A DNA stretch of 64,000 bases from Microcaldota archaeon (GTDB taxonomy: Archaea > Micrarchaeota > Micrarchaeia > Norongarragalinales > SBBD01). Each line of letters opens with the position of its first letter. The first letter of the stretch is position 1. The notes beneath the pieces were generated by a model. The model was given only the letters and a program-made list of their open reading frames with translations, ran no database searches and had not been told where the DNA came from. The DNA lies in the NCBI GenBank assembly GCA_018819225.1, contig JAHJQN010000007.1, positions 109,456 to 173,455 of the forward strand, in the 5' to 3' direction. The translations under genes were made by a program, and so were the position numbers. Below are positions 20,761-30,106 of this stretch, in pieces.

Positions 20761-20801
20761 CCCCTCTTCTTTATAACGTGTTTTCCCTTTATTCTTCCCT
20801 T

Positions 20802-21845
20802 ATGCGCGTCTTACGTTTCGAGGAAACGGAACTCAAGGGCGATATAGAGACCCTGGAGGATTTGTGGCTGCTTTCCCGCATCATTGAACGGGGCGATAAG
20901 CTGATCGGCACCTCGTTTCGACGCGTCAAAGCCCTGGATCTCCAGCGGGCAGACAGCGGGGAAAAGAAGCGCGTAAAACTGTTGCTTGAGATTGATCAAG
21001 TCGAGTATGCCGAGGCCTCCAATAAGTTACGCGTTACCGGAAAAATATTGGAAGCGTCGCCTCCCGAGTTCGCGCAGCAGGGCCAGTTCCATACCCTTGA
21101 TTTGGAGATTCATACTCGGTTCACGCTCATCAAGGCCTTCCAAATCTACCATAAAAAATTACTGGAGGAAGCGAGAAAAAAAGCGCGCGCGGCAAAGGCA
21201 CTCATCATTGCCATGGACGAGCATCATGCCCTATTCGCGACGCTTCAGCAGAATGGGCTTCGGTTCTTGTTCGAAATCGAGAATCAGGCGAGCAAGCGCG
21301 ATGCGAAAACGTTTTCAACAATGCAACAGCAATTTTTCGAAGAGGTTCTAGAGGCCGCCAAAAAACGGAAAGCGGAGCGCATGATTATCGCGGGCCCGGG
21401 GTTCACGAAAGACGAGTTCAAACGCTTCGCGCAGAACAAGGACCCGGTCATATCCAAGACCTTTTGGTTCGAGCACGCGAGCTCTGCTGAAAAAACCGCG
21501 GTATTCGAGCTACTCAAGAAAGGTTTGCTGCAGAAAGTCGTCTCCGGCCAGAAGATTCAAGACGAATTTCTTGCCCTCGAGCGCTTGAAGAAAAGTTTGG
21601 GAACCCTTGACGGATTCGCGGTCTACGGTATCGAGCCCGTGCGCGAAGCATTATCCGCCGGCGCCGTGGATACCCTCTTGATTGCGGATTCTCTCCTGCG
21701 GTCGGACAAATCATTCAATTCGCTTCTCGAGCAGTCCGAGAAATTAGGCGCCCGCATCTTAATCTTCAATTCAGAGGACGATGCGGGAAAAGAATTTGCG
21801 GCGTTTCAGTTGGCGGCATTGCTACGCTTCAAGCTGACCTACTAG
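20802..21845 (+). CDS. pelA: mRNA surveillance protein Pelota
   Basis: MRVLRFEETELKGDIETLEDLWLLSRIIERGDKLIGTSFRRVK, three-domain length. Confidence 0.9.
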   Translation: MRVLRFEETELKGDIETLEDLWLLSRIIERGDKLIGTSFRRVKALDLQRADSGEKKRVKLLLEIDQVEYAEASNKLRVTGKILEASPPEFAQQGQFHTLDLEIHTRFTLIKAFQIYHKKLLEEARKKARAAKALIIAMDEHHALFATLQQNGLRFLFEIENQASKRDAKTFSTMQQQFFEEVLEAAKKRKAERMIIAGPGFTKDEFKRFAQNKDPVISKTFWFEHASSAEKTAVFELLKKGLLQKVVSGQKIQDEFLALERLKKSLGTLDGFAVYGIEPVREALSAGAVDTLLIADSLLRSDKSFNSLLEQSEKLGARILIFNSEDDAGKEFAAFQLAALLRFKLTY

Positions 21846-21857
21846 CCCTCCCCCTAC

Positions 21858-22049
21858 TCACGTGTAGCTGCTCGTGGTATCTGGTTTAAGCGCGTTATAC
21901 AATAACAACGCCACCACCACGAAAAACAGTCCGCCTGCCAGTTCTCCGGCGGATAACATGTACGTTCCTACTATGGCGAGGAGCACTGCAGGTGCATAAT
22001 CCGCACGAAATCCCGTGTGGACGTTTTCGTACTCGTATGTTCCTACCAT
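21858..22049 (-). CDS. Small membrane protein
   Basis: MVGTYEYENVHTGFRADYAPAVLLAIVGTYMLSAGELAGGLFFVVVALLLYNAL. Confidence 0.5.
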   Translation of the reverse strand: MVGTYEYENVHTGFRADYAPAVLLAIVGTYMLSAGELAGGLFFVVVALLLYNALKPDTTSSYT

Positions 22050-22082
22050 TCCAACCTGCCTCCTTTGGTGCACTCGTTAAAT

Positions 22083-22177
22083 GAAACCAGGGGAGGAAGG
22101 AAATCAAAATTTTGGATATGCCTCCAATAAAGCTATTATTTCCTTGTGCCTCCCCTATTGGTTTCAACCCTTTCGGG
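22083..22177 (-). ncRNA. Candidate structured 5'-UTR/ncRNA element
   Basis: GAAA-capped hairpin then three stacked 7-bp helices (GAAACCA/TGGTTTC, GGGGAGG/CCTCCCC, AGGAAAT/ATTTCCT) closing two small hairpins. Confidence 0.45.
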
Positions 22178-22295
22178 CTTATTTGCCTTCCCATGAATAA
22201 GTACCTAAAAGAATAAAAGACTTTCGGTTTTTCCAACCAATACCCTAAAAAAAGAACAAATTGTTTATTAAGTAGTGGTTTAAGTGCTTATACTG

Positions 22296-23012
22296 CTAGA
22301 GTCGCTTCAAGTATTCCTGCGCTTCCTGATACAACGCAAACCGCTTTTCATCGCTCTTGAATGCCTGATGATGCACGCGTTTCCGGTTCCCGTATTCCAC
22401 GTCATGCTTCGCGTGCAAGAGTTCATGAAACAACAAGTATTCAATGAAATAGTGAGGGGTTCGTTCGTGATCAAAACGCTTGCTGACCACAATCGCATTG
22501 AACGCCGAATCATAAAACGCGAGTCTCCGCCTGCTTCGTGATCGACTCCAGTGCACCGTCGGTTTCAATGTCCCCTGAAACGTATACGGATACATAGTCC
22601 ATACGCGCTCGAGAAGCGTTTTGAGGTCCACATGCTTCCCCTTTTCATTCGCTTTCCGTTTTCTTCCCCGCGTTTTACGCAGCGAATCATGCAATCGCAT
22701 CGCCTCTTTACCGTCAAACATCTCCTGATACGCATCCGCAAATGGTTGAACCGCATCCGGAAGTTTCCTTCGCGTCACTTTCGAAGTCAATTCGAGCGCT
22801 AGCCCCAAGAGGGCTTCCGGCGATGCGGCCTTGAACCCATCACTGACTCTTGCGCTCAATATCCGGTTCCCGCGATCAATCCGAATAGTGCTCTTGAGTC
22901 CAGCGAACGGCACGAAATCCGCTTTTATGAGGTAGTTTTCCGATAGCTCAAGCAAGTGAGCCGCCGAATGGAACGCGACTAAAAGGTCTTGCGCATCCCG
23001 TTCATCCTCCAT
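22296..23012 (-). CDS. SprT/YgjP-like zinc metallopeptidase
   Basis: LLFHELLHAKHDVEYGNRKRVHHQAFKSDEKRF (HExxH-type motif). Confidence 0.8.
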   Translation of the reverse strand: MEDERDAQDLLVAFHSAAHLLELSENYLIKADFVPFAGLKSTIRIDRGNRILSARVSDGFKAASPEALLGLALELTSKVTRRKLPDAVQPFADAYQEMFDGKEAMRLHDSLRKTRGRKRKANEKGKHVDLKTLLERVWTMYPYTFQGTLKPTVHWSRSRSRRRLAFYDSAFNAIVVSKRFDHERTPHYFIEYLLFHELLHAKHDVEYGNRKRVHHQAFKSDEKRFALYQEAQEYLKRL

Positions 23013-23016
23013 GGGT

Positions 23017-23616
23017 TTACACCCGGTTTTCCGCCACGTACTTTTTTATGGAATCCGCCTGCTCCTGGTTCATTTTCTTCTCTTCAACCAACCCGTCTAA
23101 CAAGCGAGTGAACGTCATGCACGCGTGCAGTTTCATGCCCTTTTCTCTTAATTGCGCGTCTCCCCCCTGCTCCCGGTCCAGAAACACGAGCACGTCCTCT
23201 ACCACGAGCCCCGATTTCCGCAATACACCCGCGGCCTCTATTTTGCTTTTAGCCGTTGTAATCAAATCATCGATTAACACGACGCGCTCTCCTTTCAGAT
23301 ACGGGCCCTCGAAAGGCTTTTTCGTTCCATACTCCTTCATTTCCTTTCGCGTGTACACCATGGGTTTCGAGGACTTCAAGGATAGCGCCGTGGCGAGCGG
23401 AATACCCGCGTACGCGATTCCTGCCACGCGATCGCAACGAATGTTCTTCATTTTTTCTGCCATTCGTTCCGCGACCCCGTTCATTAAAGCGGGGTGTCCG
23501 ACGACGAGCCGCAAGTCGATGTAAACAGGGGAATGCATACCGCTCTTCAACACGAAATCGCCGAACTGAATGACTCCGGCTTCAAACAATTTCACGACTA
23601 ACTGGCTATCGTTCAT
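23017..23616 (-). CDS. pyrE: Orotate phosphoribosyltransferase
   Basis: [44 protein letters not shown]. Confidence 0.92.
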   Translation of the reverse strand: MNDSQLVVKLFEAGVIQFGDFVLKSGMHSPVYIDLRLVVGHPALMNGVAERMAEKMKNIRCDRVAGIAYAGIPLATALSLKSSKPMVYTRKEMKEYGTKKPFEGPYLKGERVVLIDDLITTAKSKIEAAGVLRKSGLVVEDVLVFLDREQGGDAQLREKGMKLHACMTFTRLLDGLVEEKKMNQEQADSIKKYVAENRV

Positions 23617-24146
23617 TGGGCATCCGCCAACACGCCATTAAACATGGCTCGAATCGTCAACCGCAAGTCCGTACTGCGCATTTGATCCTCGTCGAATAAG
23701 AGGAAAACTCTATCCCGCTCCACTTTCACGCAGTTACACGGATCCAATTTGACCACGATGCGCTCGTTCTTGCAAAACGAGGTTTCTTCCACGCAGTTGA
23801 TCCACGCGTCCTCATCCGGTACCCCTTCAATGTGTCCATAACTTGCAATCCGACGCTCGTTGAGCGCGAACACGCCGGCTATTTCCGAGGCCAGCACGGT
23901 CACCACGCCGTTCTGCGGATTCGTGCCCGGCGTCATCTCCATTCGCATGACGATGGGGTCGCCCGCGAATAACTCCGGCAGGACGCTTCCCGGCGGTCTC
24001 CCGCTGACGATCGTCAATCCGTTAACGTGATACTCTTTCGGGTGAAGGAACTGCACGTAAAGAAAGCTGACCACGAATGCCAAAACGATAATAATCGCTA
24101 AATACGCGTTCTCCCACTTGTTTTCTTTATCCTTGACCATCTTCAC
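23613..24146 (-). CDS. hypothetical membrane-anchored protein
   Basis: N-term TM, 4-nt overlap with pyrE. Confidence 0.6.
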   Translation of the reverse strand: MKMVKDKENKWENAYLAIIIVLAFVVSFLYVQFLHPKEYHVNGLTIVSGRPPGSVLPELFAGDPIVMRMEMTPGTNPQNGVVTVLASEIAGVFALNERRIASYGHIEGVPDEDAWINCVEETSFCKNERIVVKLDPCNCVKVERDRVFLLFDEDQMRSTDLRLTIRAMFNGVLADAQ

Positions 24147-24199
24147 TCGAGCAAGATAAGATAAATAAAACTTATAAACCCGGAGTCAATCACCTATTC

Positions 24200-24850
24200 G
24201 TGGATTTAAAAGAGCAGGCCGCAGCAGAAGCATTGAAGCACGTCCGAAACGGCATGATCCTCGGACTAGGGTCCGGATCCACTTCCGCAGCGTTCATACG
24301 ATTACTGGGTCAACGCGTTCGCGCACGAAAACTGCATATCCAAGGCGTTCCGACTTCGAAAGCGTCGGAGAAACTCGCTAAAAAAAATGGGATTCCGTTA
24401 TTGACGCTCGAGCAAGCGCGCCGTATCGATCTCGCTATTGACGGAGCCGACGCCGTTGACTCGAAACTCCGCCTCATCAAAGGCGGCGGAGGAGCGCATG
24501 CGCGCGAAAAAGTGATTGATTATGCTGCGAAACGCTTCATGGTCATCGTGGACGAAACCAAAATGCGTTCCTCGCTGGCCGGGTGGGTTCCGTTAGAGAT
24601 TCTTCCGTTTGCCCTTCCCGAAATTTCGCGCCTTTTTTCAAAGCAAGGCGTCCGATTGATAACGCGCGCAAGAAAATCGGATAACGGTAACGTGCTCGCG
24701 GACGCGTTCATTCGAAAGATCCCTAATCCGTCCGCACTTGAAATTTCGTTAAACCAGATTCCGGGCATGGTTGAAAATGGCATTTTCTCGAGAAACGTTT
24801 CTCAAGTTATTGTAGCGACCTCGACTGGAATTCGAATCCTGCGCCGGTGA
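24200..24850 (+). CDS. rpiA: Ribose-5-phosphate isomerase A
   Basis: GLGSGSTSAAFI, IDLAIDGADAVDSKLRLIKGGGGAHAREKVIDYAAKRFMVIVDETK; GTG start. Confidence 0.93.
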   Translation: MDLKEQAAAEALKHVRNGMILGLGSGSTSAAFIRLLGQRVRARKLHIQGVPTSKASEKLAKKNGIPLLTLEQARRIDLAIDGADAVDSKLRLIKGGGGAHAREKVIDYAAKRFMVIVDETKMRSSLAGWVPLEILPFALPEISRLFSKQGVRLITRARKSDNGNVLADAFIRKIPNPSALEISLNQIPGMVENGIFSRNVSQVIVATSTGIRILRR

Positions 24851-24855
24851 TACCC

Positions 24856-25026
24856 ATGGAACACTCCCAAAGCACGTTTGACACATTCATTTTGACGATT
24901 CTCGCGGTCTTTTTTCTTTTTGCCGTCTTGTTTTTAATTACGGATGGTCGCGTTATCGAAGTCCTTGGCGAATACGCGGGCGATTTAGGCGATTTCGTTT
25001 CCGCGATCGCGGACTTCTTCACTTAA
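24856..25026 (+). CDS. 56-aa single-TM protein
   Basis: MEHSQSTFDTFILTILAVFFLFAVLFLITDGRVIEVLGEYAGDLGDFVSAIADFFT. Confidence 0.5.
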   Translation: MEHSQSTFDTFILTILAVFFLFAVLFLITDGRVIEVLGEYAGDLGDFVSAIADFFT

Positions 25027-26201
25027 CCAATGATTTCGGATACCGTGCATTCGAACGGCGTGTTGTTGGCGAACGTATTGTTGGAACACGTCCCTTGATT
25101 CGTTTTGCACGTGGCTTCACAGGTTCCCGCCAGACCATTAAAGATGGCACACGTACCTGAAGAAGATAACGAATTATTGATGAACCGACTATCGTCGACG
25201 TCCGACAAGTACATGCCATACCCCGTAATGGCCTTAGAGGCATTATTAAAGTAGAAATGGCCTCGCGCAATGTCTTGCAGATAGATGGCCCGCGTCCCAA
25301 AAATGGAGACGTTGTTATAGGATACGTTCGCGTCGTCCGCGTCATTCCCCCAAATTCCGTACGTTCCTTGTCCCGTAATGGAATTGAACGTGATGCTGGC
25401 GTTCGATGAATCATCTTCAAAGTATATTCCCGCTGTTGTCGCGAATCCGTTCGTCACGTTATTTAGGGAAACGTTGATTTCTTCCGATTGCGTTATGAAT
25501 ATCCCGTAGGTATTCGCCAAAATCGCATTTTGGTGGATGTTCATGCGGGGTTCGTCTTCAATCCGCATGGCATACGCGTTGTCATCAAACCAGCTGTTCT
25601 CTACCGTATTGTTTTGCCCGTTCTTGAAGTACACGCCGTTTGCGAAGTTGATGATGAAACAGTTTCGTACGATGACGTTGTCGTTATTGAACGCTTCGAT
25701 GCCAGTCCCTTTACCTTCTCCGACAACCCAAAATCCATTGCAATCAATCGTCGTGTTGTCCTTCACATCCTTGAGACACGAGTTCTTTTCGGTCACATTA
25801 GCCGAGAGCAGGTAGTACCCTTCATGCGATAACGTCCCGCAACCCGTGACTTCTTTTGAGCATACGGCATTGCACGAAAGGCATCCGCTCACGTCGCATC
25901 CGTTTTCACAAATATCGACTAATTCTTCTCCGCTGGGGCATGACGCATTAAATCCGCACGCGCACGGCGTAGGCACGAGGGTGGGTGTGGTTAAGTTGTA
26001 TTCCAGTGACCGATCCGTGATGTTTTCAATATTCTGTATGCTTTCGTTCCCGTACGTCGCGACATTGCTCAATCCTTCCTGTAACAATTGAGAACGGGAA
26101 TACGAAAACACGATGATGAGGACGAGTATCGCTCCTCCCAATAGCAGCATGAATTCCGTAGCCGTTTGCGCCTTCCGACGTTTAAAAAAAATCTTGTTCA
26201 T
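25023..26201 (-). CDS. Pilin-like (class III signal peptide) protein with right-handed parallel beta-helix domain
   Basis: RRKAQTATEFMLLLGGAILVLIIVFSYS followed by NosD-like repeats (NNVTNGFATTAGIYFEDDSSNASITFNSITGQGTYGIWGNDADDANVSYNNVS). Confidence 0.8.
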   Translation of the reverse strand: MNKIFFKRRKAQTATEFMLLLGGAILVLIIVFSYSRSQLLQEGLSNVATYGNESIQNIENITDRSLEYNLTTPTLVPTPCACGFNASCPSGEELVDICENGCDVSGCLSCNAVCSKEVTGCGTLSHEGYYLLSANVTEKNSCLKDVKDNTTIDCNGFWVVGEGKGTGIEAFNNDNVIVRNCFIINFANGVYFKNGQNNTVENSWFDDNAYAMRIEDEPRMNIHQNAILANTYGIFITQSEEINVSLNNVTNGFATTAGIYFEDDSSNASITFNSITGQGTYGIWGNDADDANVSYNNVSIFGTRAIYLQDIARGHFYFNNASKAITGYGMYLSDVDDSRFINNSLSSSGTCAIFNGLAGTCEATCKTNQGTCSNNTFANNTPFECTVSEIIG

Positions 26202-26216
26202 GCGTTCCGCCGGTTG

Positions 26217-26390
26217 CTAGTCGAGCACGCCTTGCGTCACATTCCGAATTTCTTCCGAAGTGTTCGCGATGGAGTGTTGGGCGGGATTAAAGATGCGGTC
26301 TCGTGCCACGAGGTATACGAGCGTCACCAGAAAGATGACGGCTCCCACCAGCAACACGTATTCTACCGCGGTTTGCGCTTTCTGGTCCAT
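26217..26390 (-). CDS. 57-aa pilin-like protein with class III signal peptide
   Basis: MDQKAQTAVEYVLLVGAVIFLVTLVYLVARDRIFNPAQHSIANTSEEIRNVTQGVLD. Confidence 0.75.
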   Translation of the reverse strand: MDQKAQTAVEYVLLVGAVIFLVTLVYLVARDRIFNPAQHSIANTSEEIRNVTQGVLD

Positions 26391-26650
26391 GCTTTCAGTA
26401 AGAAGGAATGCAATAATAAACTACCGACTTGCTTCGCACGCGTAGAAGACTGTAGAACATTCGTTTCGAACCCTCCAGCCATCTGAAAATGTCAATTTTG
26501 ACTCATTTGAACCGCGCGGAACCCTTTAACATCCTGAATCGTCGCATGGTTTTCGTCATGATCATCAATCTGCAGAACGACTTCGTTAGCCCGTTATTTC
26601 CTGTTATTGTTCGTTATTTATTCTACGCCAAATTTACGTCGTTTGACGAA

Positions 26651-26790
26651 TGAAAAGCCTTTTATTCGCCTTCCGTGTAGAAAAACATGCGGATTCTGTG
26701 AAGGTGGGTTGAACTGGTCGCCCGTTTGGCTCTGAAAGGGGCCTCCTAATGTTCGTGAGGCGGCCTGTTCGTTGATAGCTCCAGTGTAAC
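26651..26790 (+). ncRNA. Candidate independently promoted structured RNA
   Basis: TATA-like gccttttattcgcc then GAACTGGTCGCC/GGCGGCCTGTTC stem (11/12 pairs incl. one G-U) enclosing GGCTC/GGGCC hairpin. Confidence 0.4.
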
Positions 26791-26822
26791 GCTTATATGG
26801 CGCGCGCGCCTCTCAATTAACC

Positions 26823-27362
26823 ATGATCACGATTCTTCGTTTAGGTCATCGCATTGAACGCGATAAGCGCATTACGACGCATTGCGGTTTGGTGGCCCGC
26901 GCATTATTAGCCGACCGTTTTATTCTCTGCGGGGAAAAAGACGAATCCATTCTGGAGAGCCTGCGCTCGGTCACGAAGAAGTGGGGAGGAAAATTCAAGG
27001 TTTCTTACGAACCCAAGCCCCAATCGTTTCTAAAAAGGCAGAAACGCGCTCTGAAGATCCATTTAACGTTCTACGGCGAGGACTTCGAAAAGAAAATTCC
27101 TAAAATCAAGCCTCAATCGAAAGGCAAATCCGTTATCGTCATCATCGGTTCCGAGAAAGTCCCGACGGACGTCTATTACTTAGTGGATTACAACCTTTCG
27201 GTGACGCGGCAACCGCATTCCGAAGTCGCTGCGCTGGCGCTCTTTCTCGACCGCTGGAATCATGGACAGGAATTGTCGGAAGCGAAGCAAAAAAGGGCGT
27301 TCAAGAACGCGAAAGTGCAGATCGTACCGCAAGCCAAAGGCAAGCACGTGATTAAACGTTGA
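26823..27362 (+). CDS. tRNA (cytidine(56)-2'-O)-methyltransferase (aTrm56)
   Basis: ILRLGHRIERDKRITTHCGLVARALLAD, VIIGSEKVPTDVYYLVDYNLSVTRQPHSEVAALALFLDR. Confidence 0.88.
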   Translation: MITILRLGHRIERDKRITTHCGLVARALLADRFILCGEKDESILESLRSVTKKWGGKFKVSYEPKPQSFLKRQKRALKIHLTFYGEDFEKKIPKIKPQSKGKSVIVIIGSEKVPTDVYYLVDYNLSVTRQPHSEVAALALFLDRWNHGQELSEAKQKRAFKNAKVQIVPQAKGKHVIKR

Positions 27363-27498
27363 CGGATTTGCTTCCTGTCTTGTAATACGCGTCGAACACG
27401 CGTTTTCCACTCCGACGCTCCCCTATTTTTCTGAAAAGCTGTTTTTCTAAAATGCGGCGCACTCTGGGGTTCAGTGTTTCGCCTGCCTTAATACGCTC

Positions 27499-27804
27499 TT
27501 AGCGCGCGTCCTTGTGCTTCTTGTTCGACTTTTTACCGCCGAGCAGTTCCACGAGTCCATCGACGCGGCGCTCGAACTCTTCCTTATCGAGTTTATGGTG
27601 CATGTTCTTATGCAGGTCCACGACTTCCCTGCGCATCAAGACGGCTTTTCCTTCTAATAACGATACTTTACTGTCAATCAGTTTTCCACGCTTCACAATC
27701 AACTTTTTCAAATCGTAAGCGACTTTGATCATCCAAACCAGTGACGCAATAACGACCACGAATACCAGCAGCGATACATCACTTAATCCCGCAATGATTG
27801 ACAT
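27499..27804 (-). CDS. Small membrane-anchored coiled-coil protein
   Basis: N-term TM VSLLVFVVVIASLVWMI plus charged helix. Confidence 0.55.
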   Translation of the reverse strand: MSIIAGLSDVSLLVFVVVIASLVWMIKVAYDLKKLIVKRGKLIDSKVSLLEGKAVLMRREVVDLHKNMHHKLDKEEFERRVDGLVELLGGKKSNKKHKDAR

Positions 27805-27820
27805 AGGCTATCATCCCCTC

Positions 27821-28117
27821 TCATTTATTCATGGCTATTGCGAACTCTTTTTCGTCCACGCCTAATTGCGACGCGGTTTCCAGCATGCGTCGATGTGCGT
27901 GTTCCGCGTGCACTTTCTGGGTATGACGCCGTCGTGCATGCGTCAAGTCTTGCGACACGTGCGAGAGAAATACGCCGACGTCGTCCATGCGCTTTTCAGC
28001 TCGTCGCATCTTCTTATCGGAATGCGAAGACATTTTCTTCAAGACATAGCTAAACAACAGAACGGATGCCACCAGGACGCCGCTTCCCGTCCAGATCACG
28101 AGGTTCGCTTCAACCAT
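27821..28117 (-). CDS. Small membrane-anchored coiled-coil protein
   Basis: MVEANLVIWTGSGVLVASVLLFSYVLKKMSSHSDKKMRRAEKRMDD. Confidence 0.55.
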   Translation of the reverse strand: MVEANLVIWTGSGVLVASVLLFSYVLKKMSSHSDKKMRRAEKRMDDVGVFLSHVSQDLTHARRRHTQKVHAEHAHRRMLETASQLGVDEKEFAIAMNK

Positions 28118-28130
28118 GCCTTCATCCCTC

Positions 28131-28388
28131 TCACTCGAACACTTTTTCCTGTACGACATCCACATCAAAATCGCTGTTTTCAAGTTCGCCAGTCAGTTCG
28201 CCCAGTTCAGCGAGTTCTTGATTGATATTTTCCAAGTCCGCTTCTCCACCCGTTAAATCGACGTTCGGAGTCGCCGTAATTTGCTCCGTGGGAGCCGGCG
28301 TTGCCGTGGGCGTAGTCGTTGGCTGCTCCGTGCACCCCATGGCGAGTACGGCGATAAACATTATTGCAATGAGTTGCTTCATTTCCAA
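28131..28388 (-). CDS. Small lipoprotein, Thr/Pro-rich linker
   Basis: MKQLIAIMFIAVLAMGC lipobox, TEQPTTTPTATPAPTEQ. Confidence 0.7.
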   Translation of the reverse strand: MEMKQLIAIMFIAVLAMGCTEQPTTTPTATPAPTEQITATPNVDLTGGEADLENINQELAELGELTGELENSDFDVDVVQEKVFE

Positions 28389-28392
28389 TCAC

Positions 28393-29946
28393 CTATACTC
28401 CATTTCCTCCCAGCAAATCCGCCGGTTGAGGTGTCGGCGAGGGCTTATCATCATCTGCATCCAGTGTTGGCGTGGGCGCGGCAATCGTGGGCGTCGCACT
28501 CGGCGTAACATCCGGCTCCAATTCCGGTTCGCCGGGCATCGTGGACTTGTTCTTTACCGCGATGAGTACCTTCTTTACGTAATGCATCCACGTCAACGCA
28601 TTTTTAATCGATACGCGTAGTTGAGGCAGCGTTTCCGCTTCCTCGATTTTCGTTAACAGGTTTTCCCCACGCGTAATCGCGGCATCCAAACGTTCCACGG
28701 CATACCCCGCTTCCTCCAACCGTACTTTGATGGCTTTCAGCCTCCGAATCGTTTGCTTTATGGCTTGAACCCGTTCCTTAACCGCATTCTTCCAATGAGT
28801 GGCCAACCGGTTTTTAGCGTCCGACCATTTCTCCCGCACGTCTGAAACCACGTCCTTCTTCTTTTTCAGGGTCCCTGCCGCCGCAAACGCTTCCTTTTGA
28901 CTTTCCACGTATTCTTGCGCTTCCTTTATTTGTTCTTCCGTCAAATACCCGCTTTCATAAAGTCGGTTGATACCCTCCGACATCTTGCTCATTCGGAACT
29001 TGACGTATTGACTCACGCGATTCCGATTTTCTTTCTGACATGCGACGAGGTCAACGGCATCCAGGCAGTCGACTTGTCCGACCTGAAACTGTTCATGATA
29101 GCACGTTTTCAAGTCTACGGCGTTCACGCATGCGCTTTCGCGGGCATGATTCTCATCGAGTTCCCGAGCGCATTGTTTGACTGCCGCCGTATCCGCGGCC
29201 TGACCTGAACTCGTCGCCAAGCACGCATTCAATTCCTTCAAGCACGAACTCTTCTTTCCAACGGAATCCAGGTCCTTGCAGGTCTCGCAACGCGATTTCG
29301 CCGTATCGTCTTCAAAAACACTGCAGTCAATTTCCACGTCTTTTATGGCTAACCCGAACCGCTTCACGCAGTTGCGCACGTCTTCCGCGTTGTCGCTGGT
29401 CCGTTGGCATTCCGCGACCCCCGGCGCGACGTCATACGCGTGCGTGGTCGCCACTTTGAGCGCGAGCAAACATTTTTTCTTGTCGGCGCTATCCAGGTCG
29501 TTGCACTTCGTGATCACTCCGGAAACCGCCGAAGCGATTTTAGGCGCAGCGCCTTCGGTTCCCGCAAACTCGTCGAGGCACTTCTTTCTGGACTTTTCGT
29601 TCGTGATGACGAGACATTCTCTCTTCTTGACGAATGGCAAGTCGGAGGTCACTTGATCCTGAAGTTGCTTCTGGCAATCATCCCTGTTGGAAATCGCGAC
29701 GGCATTGCATCGCTTGTAATCCGTATTTCCTTCGCTATTGATTTTTTTGAGGCACGCCACTTTTTCGTCATCATCCGTAATGGCGTTGCATCGGGAATAC
29801 GCATTCGTGTAATCCGCGGTTTTTCTCGCGAGGGTGGGGGCGTCATCATCTTCTCCGTATTGCCCGGTTCCCGTAACCGCACCGACTATCGGCGTCAAAA
29901 ACAGGCCTACGGCAGCCATCAACAGCATCATCATCGAAAATTTCAT
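28393..29946 (-). CDS. Secreted Cys-repeat/coiled-coil protein
   Basis: Signal peptide MKFSMMMLLMAAVGLFLTPIVGA, repeated CxxxxDxxxxxxC motifs, coiled coil, TPTPTP tail. Confidence 0.7.
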   Translation of the reverse strand: MKFSMMMLLMAAVGLFLTPIVGAVTGTGQYGEDDDAPTLARKTADYTNAYSRCNAITDDDEKVACLKKINSEGNTDYKRCNAVAISNRDDCQKQLQDQVTSDLPFVKKRECLVITNEKSRKKCLDEFAGTEGAAPKIASAVSGVITKCNDLDSADKKKCLLALKVATTHAYDVAPGVAECQRTSDNAEDVRNCVKRFGLAIKDVEIDCSVFEDDTAKSRCETCKDLDSVGKKSSCLKELNACLATSSGQAADTAAVKQCARELDENHARESACVNAVDLKTCYHEQFQVGQVDCLDAVDLVACQKENRNRVSQYVKFRMSKMSEGINRLYESGYLTEEQIKEAQEYVESQKEAFAAAGTLKKKKDVVSDVREKWSDAKNRLATHWKNAVKERVQAIKQTIRRLKAIKVRLEEAGYAVERLDAAITRGENLLTKIEEAETLPQLRVSIKNALTWMHYVKKVLIAVKNKSTMPGEPELEPDVTPSATPTIAAPTPTLDADDDKPSPTPQPADLLGGNGV

Positions 29947-30106
29947 GTGGGTGTCACCTCCGAACAGAAACACTCTAATCGACGGTTCCGTCGTATATAA
30001 GCCTTTTGGATTTCTCGAACAAAAACGGGCTTTTTTTTATTCCCGTCGCGTTCGTTTTTTCGTTCTTTATCGAAACCTTTTTGAATGACGGAGCGGTTAT
30101 GCTGGC

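Noticed and set aside
26455-26480. tRNA T-arm-like string 'tttcgaaccctcc'
   Set aside because: No matching acceptor stem, D-arm or anticodon arm on either strand.
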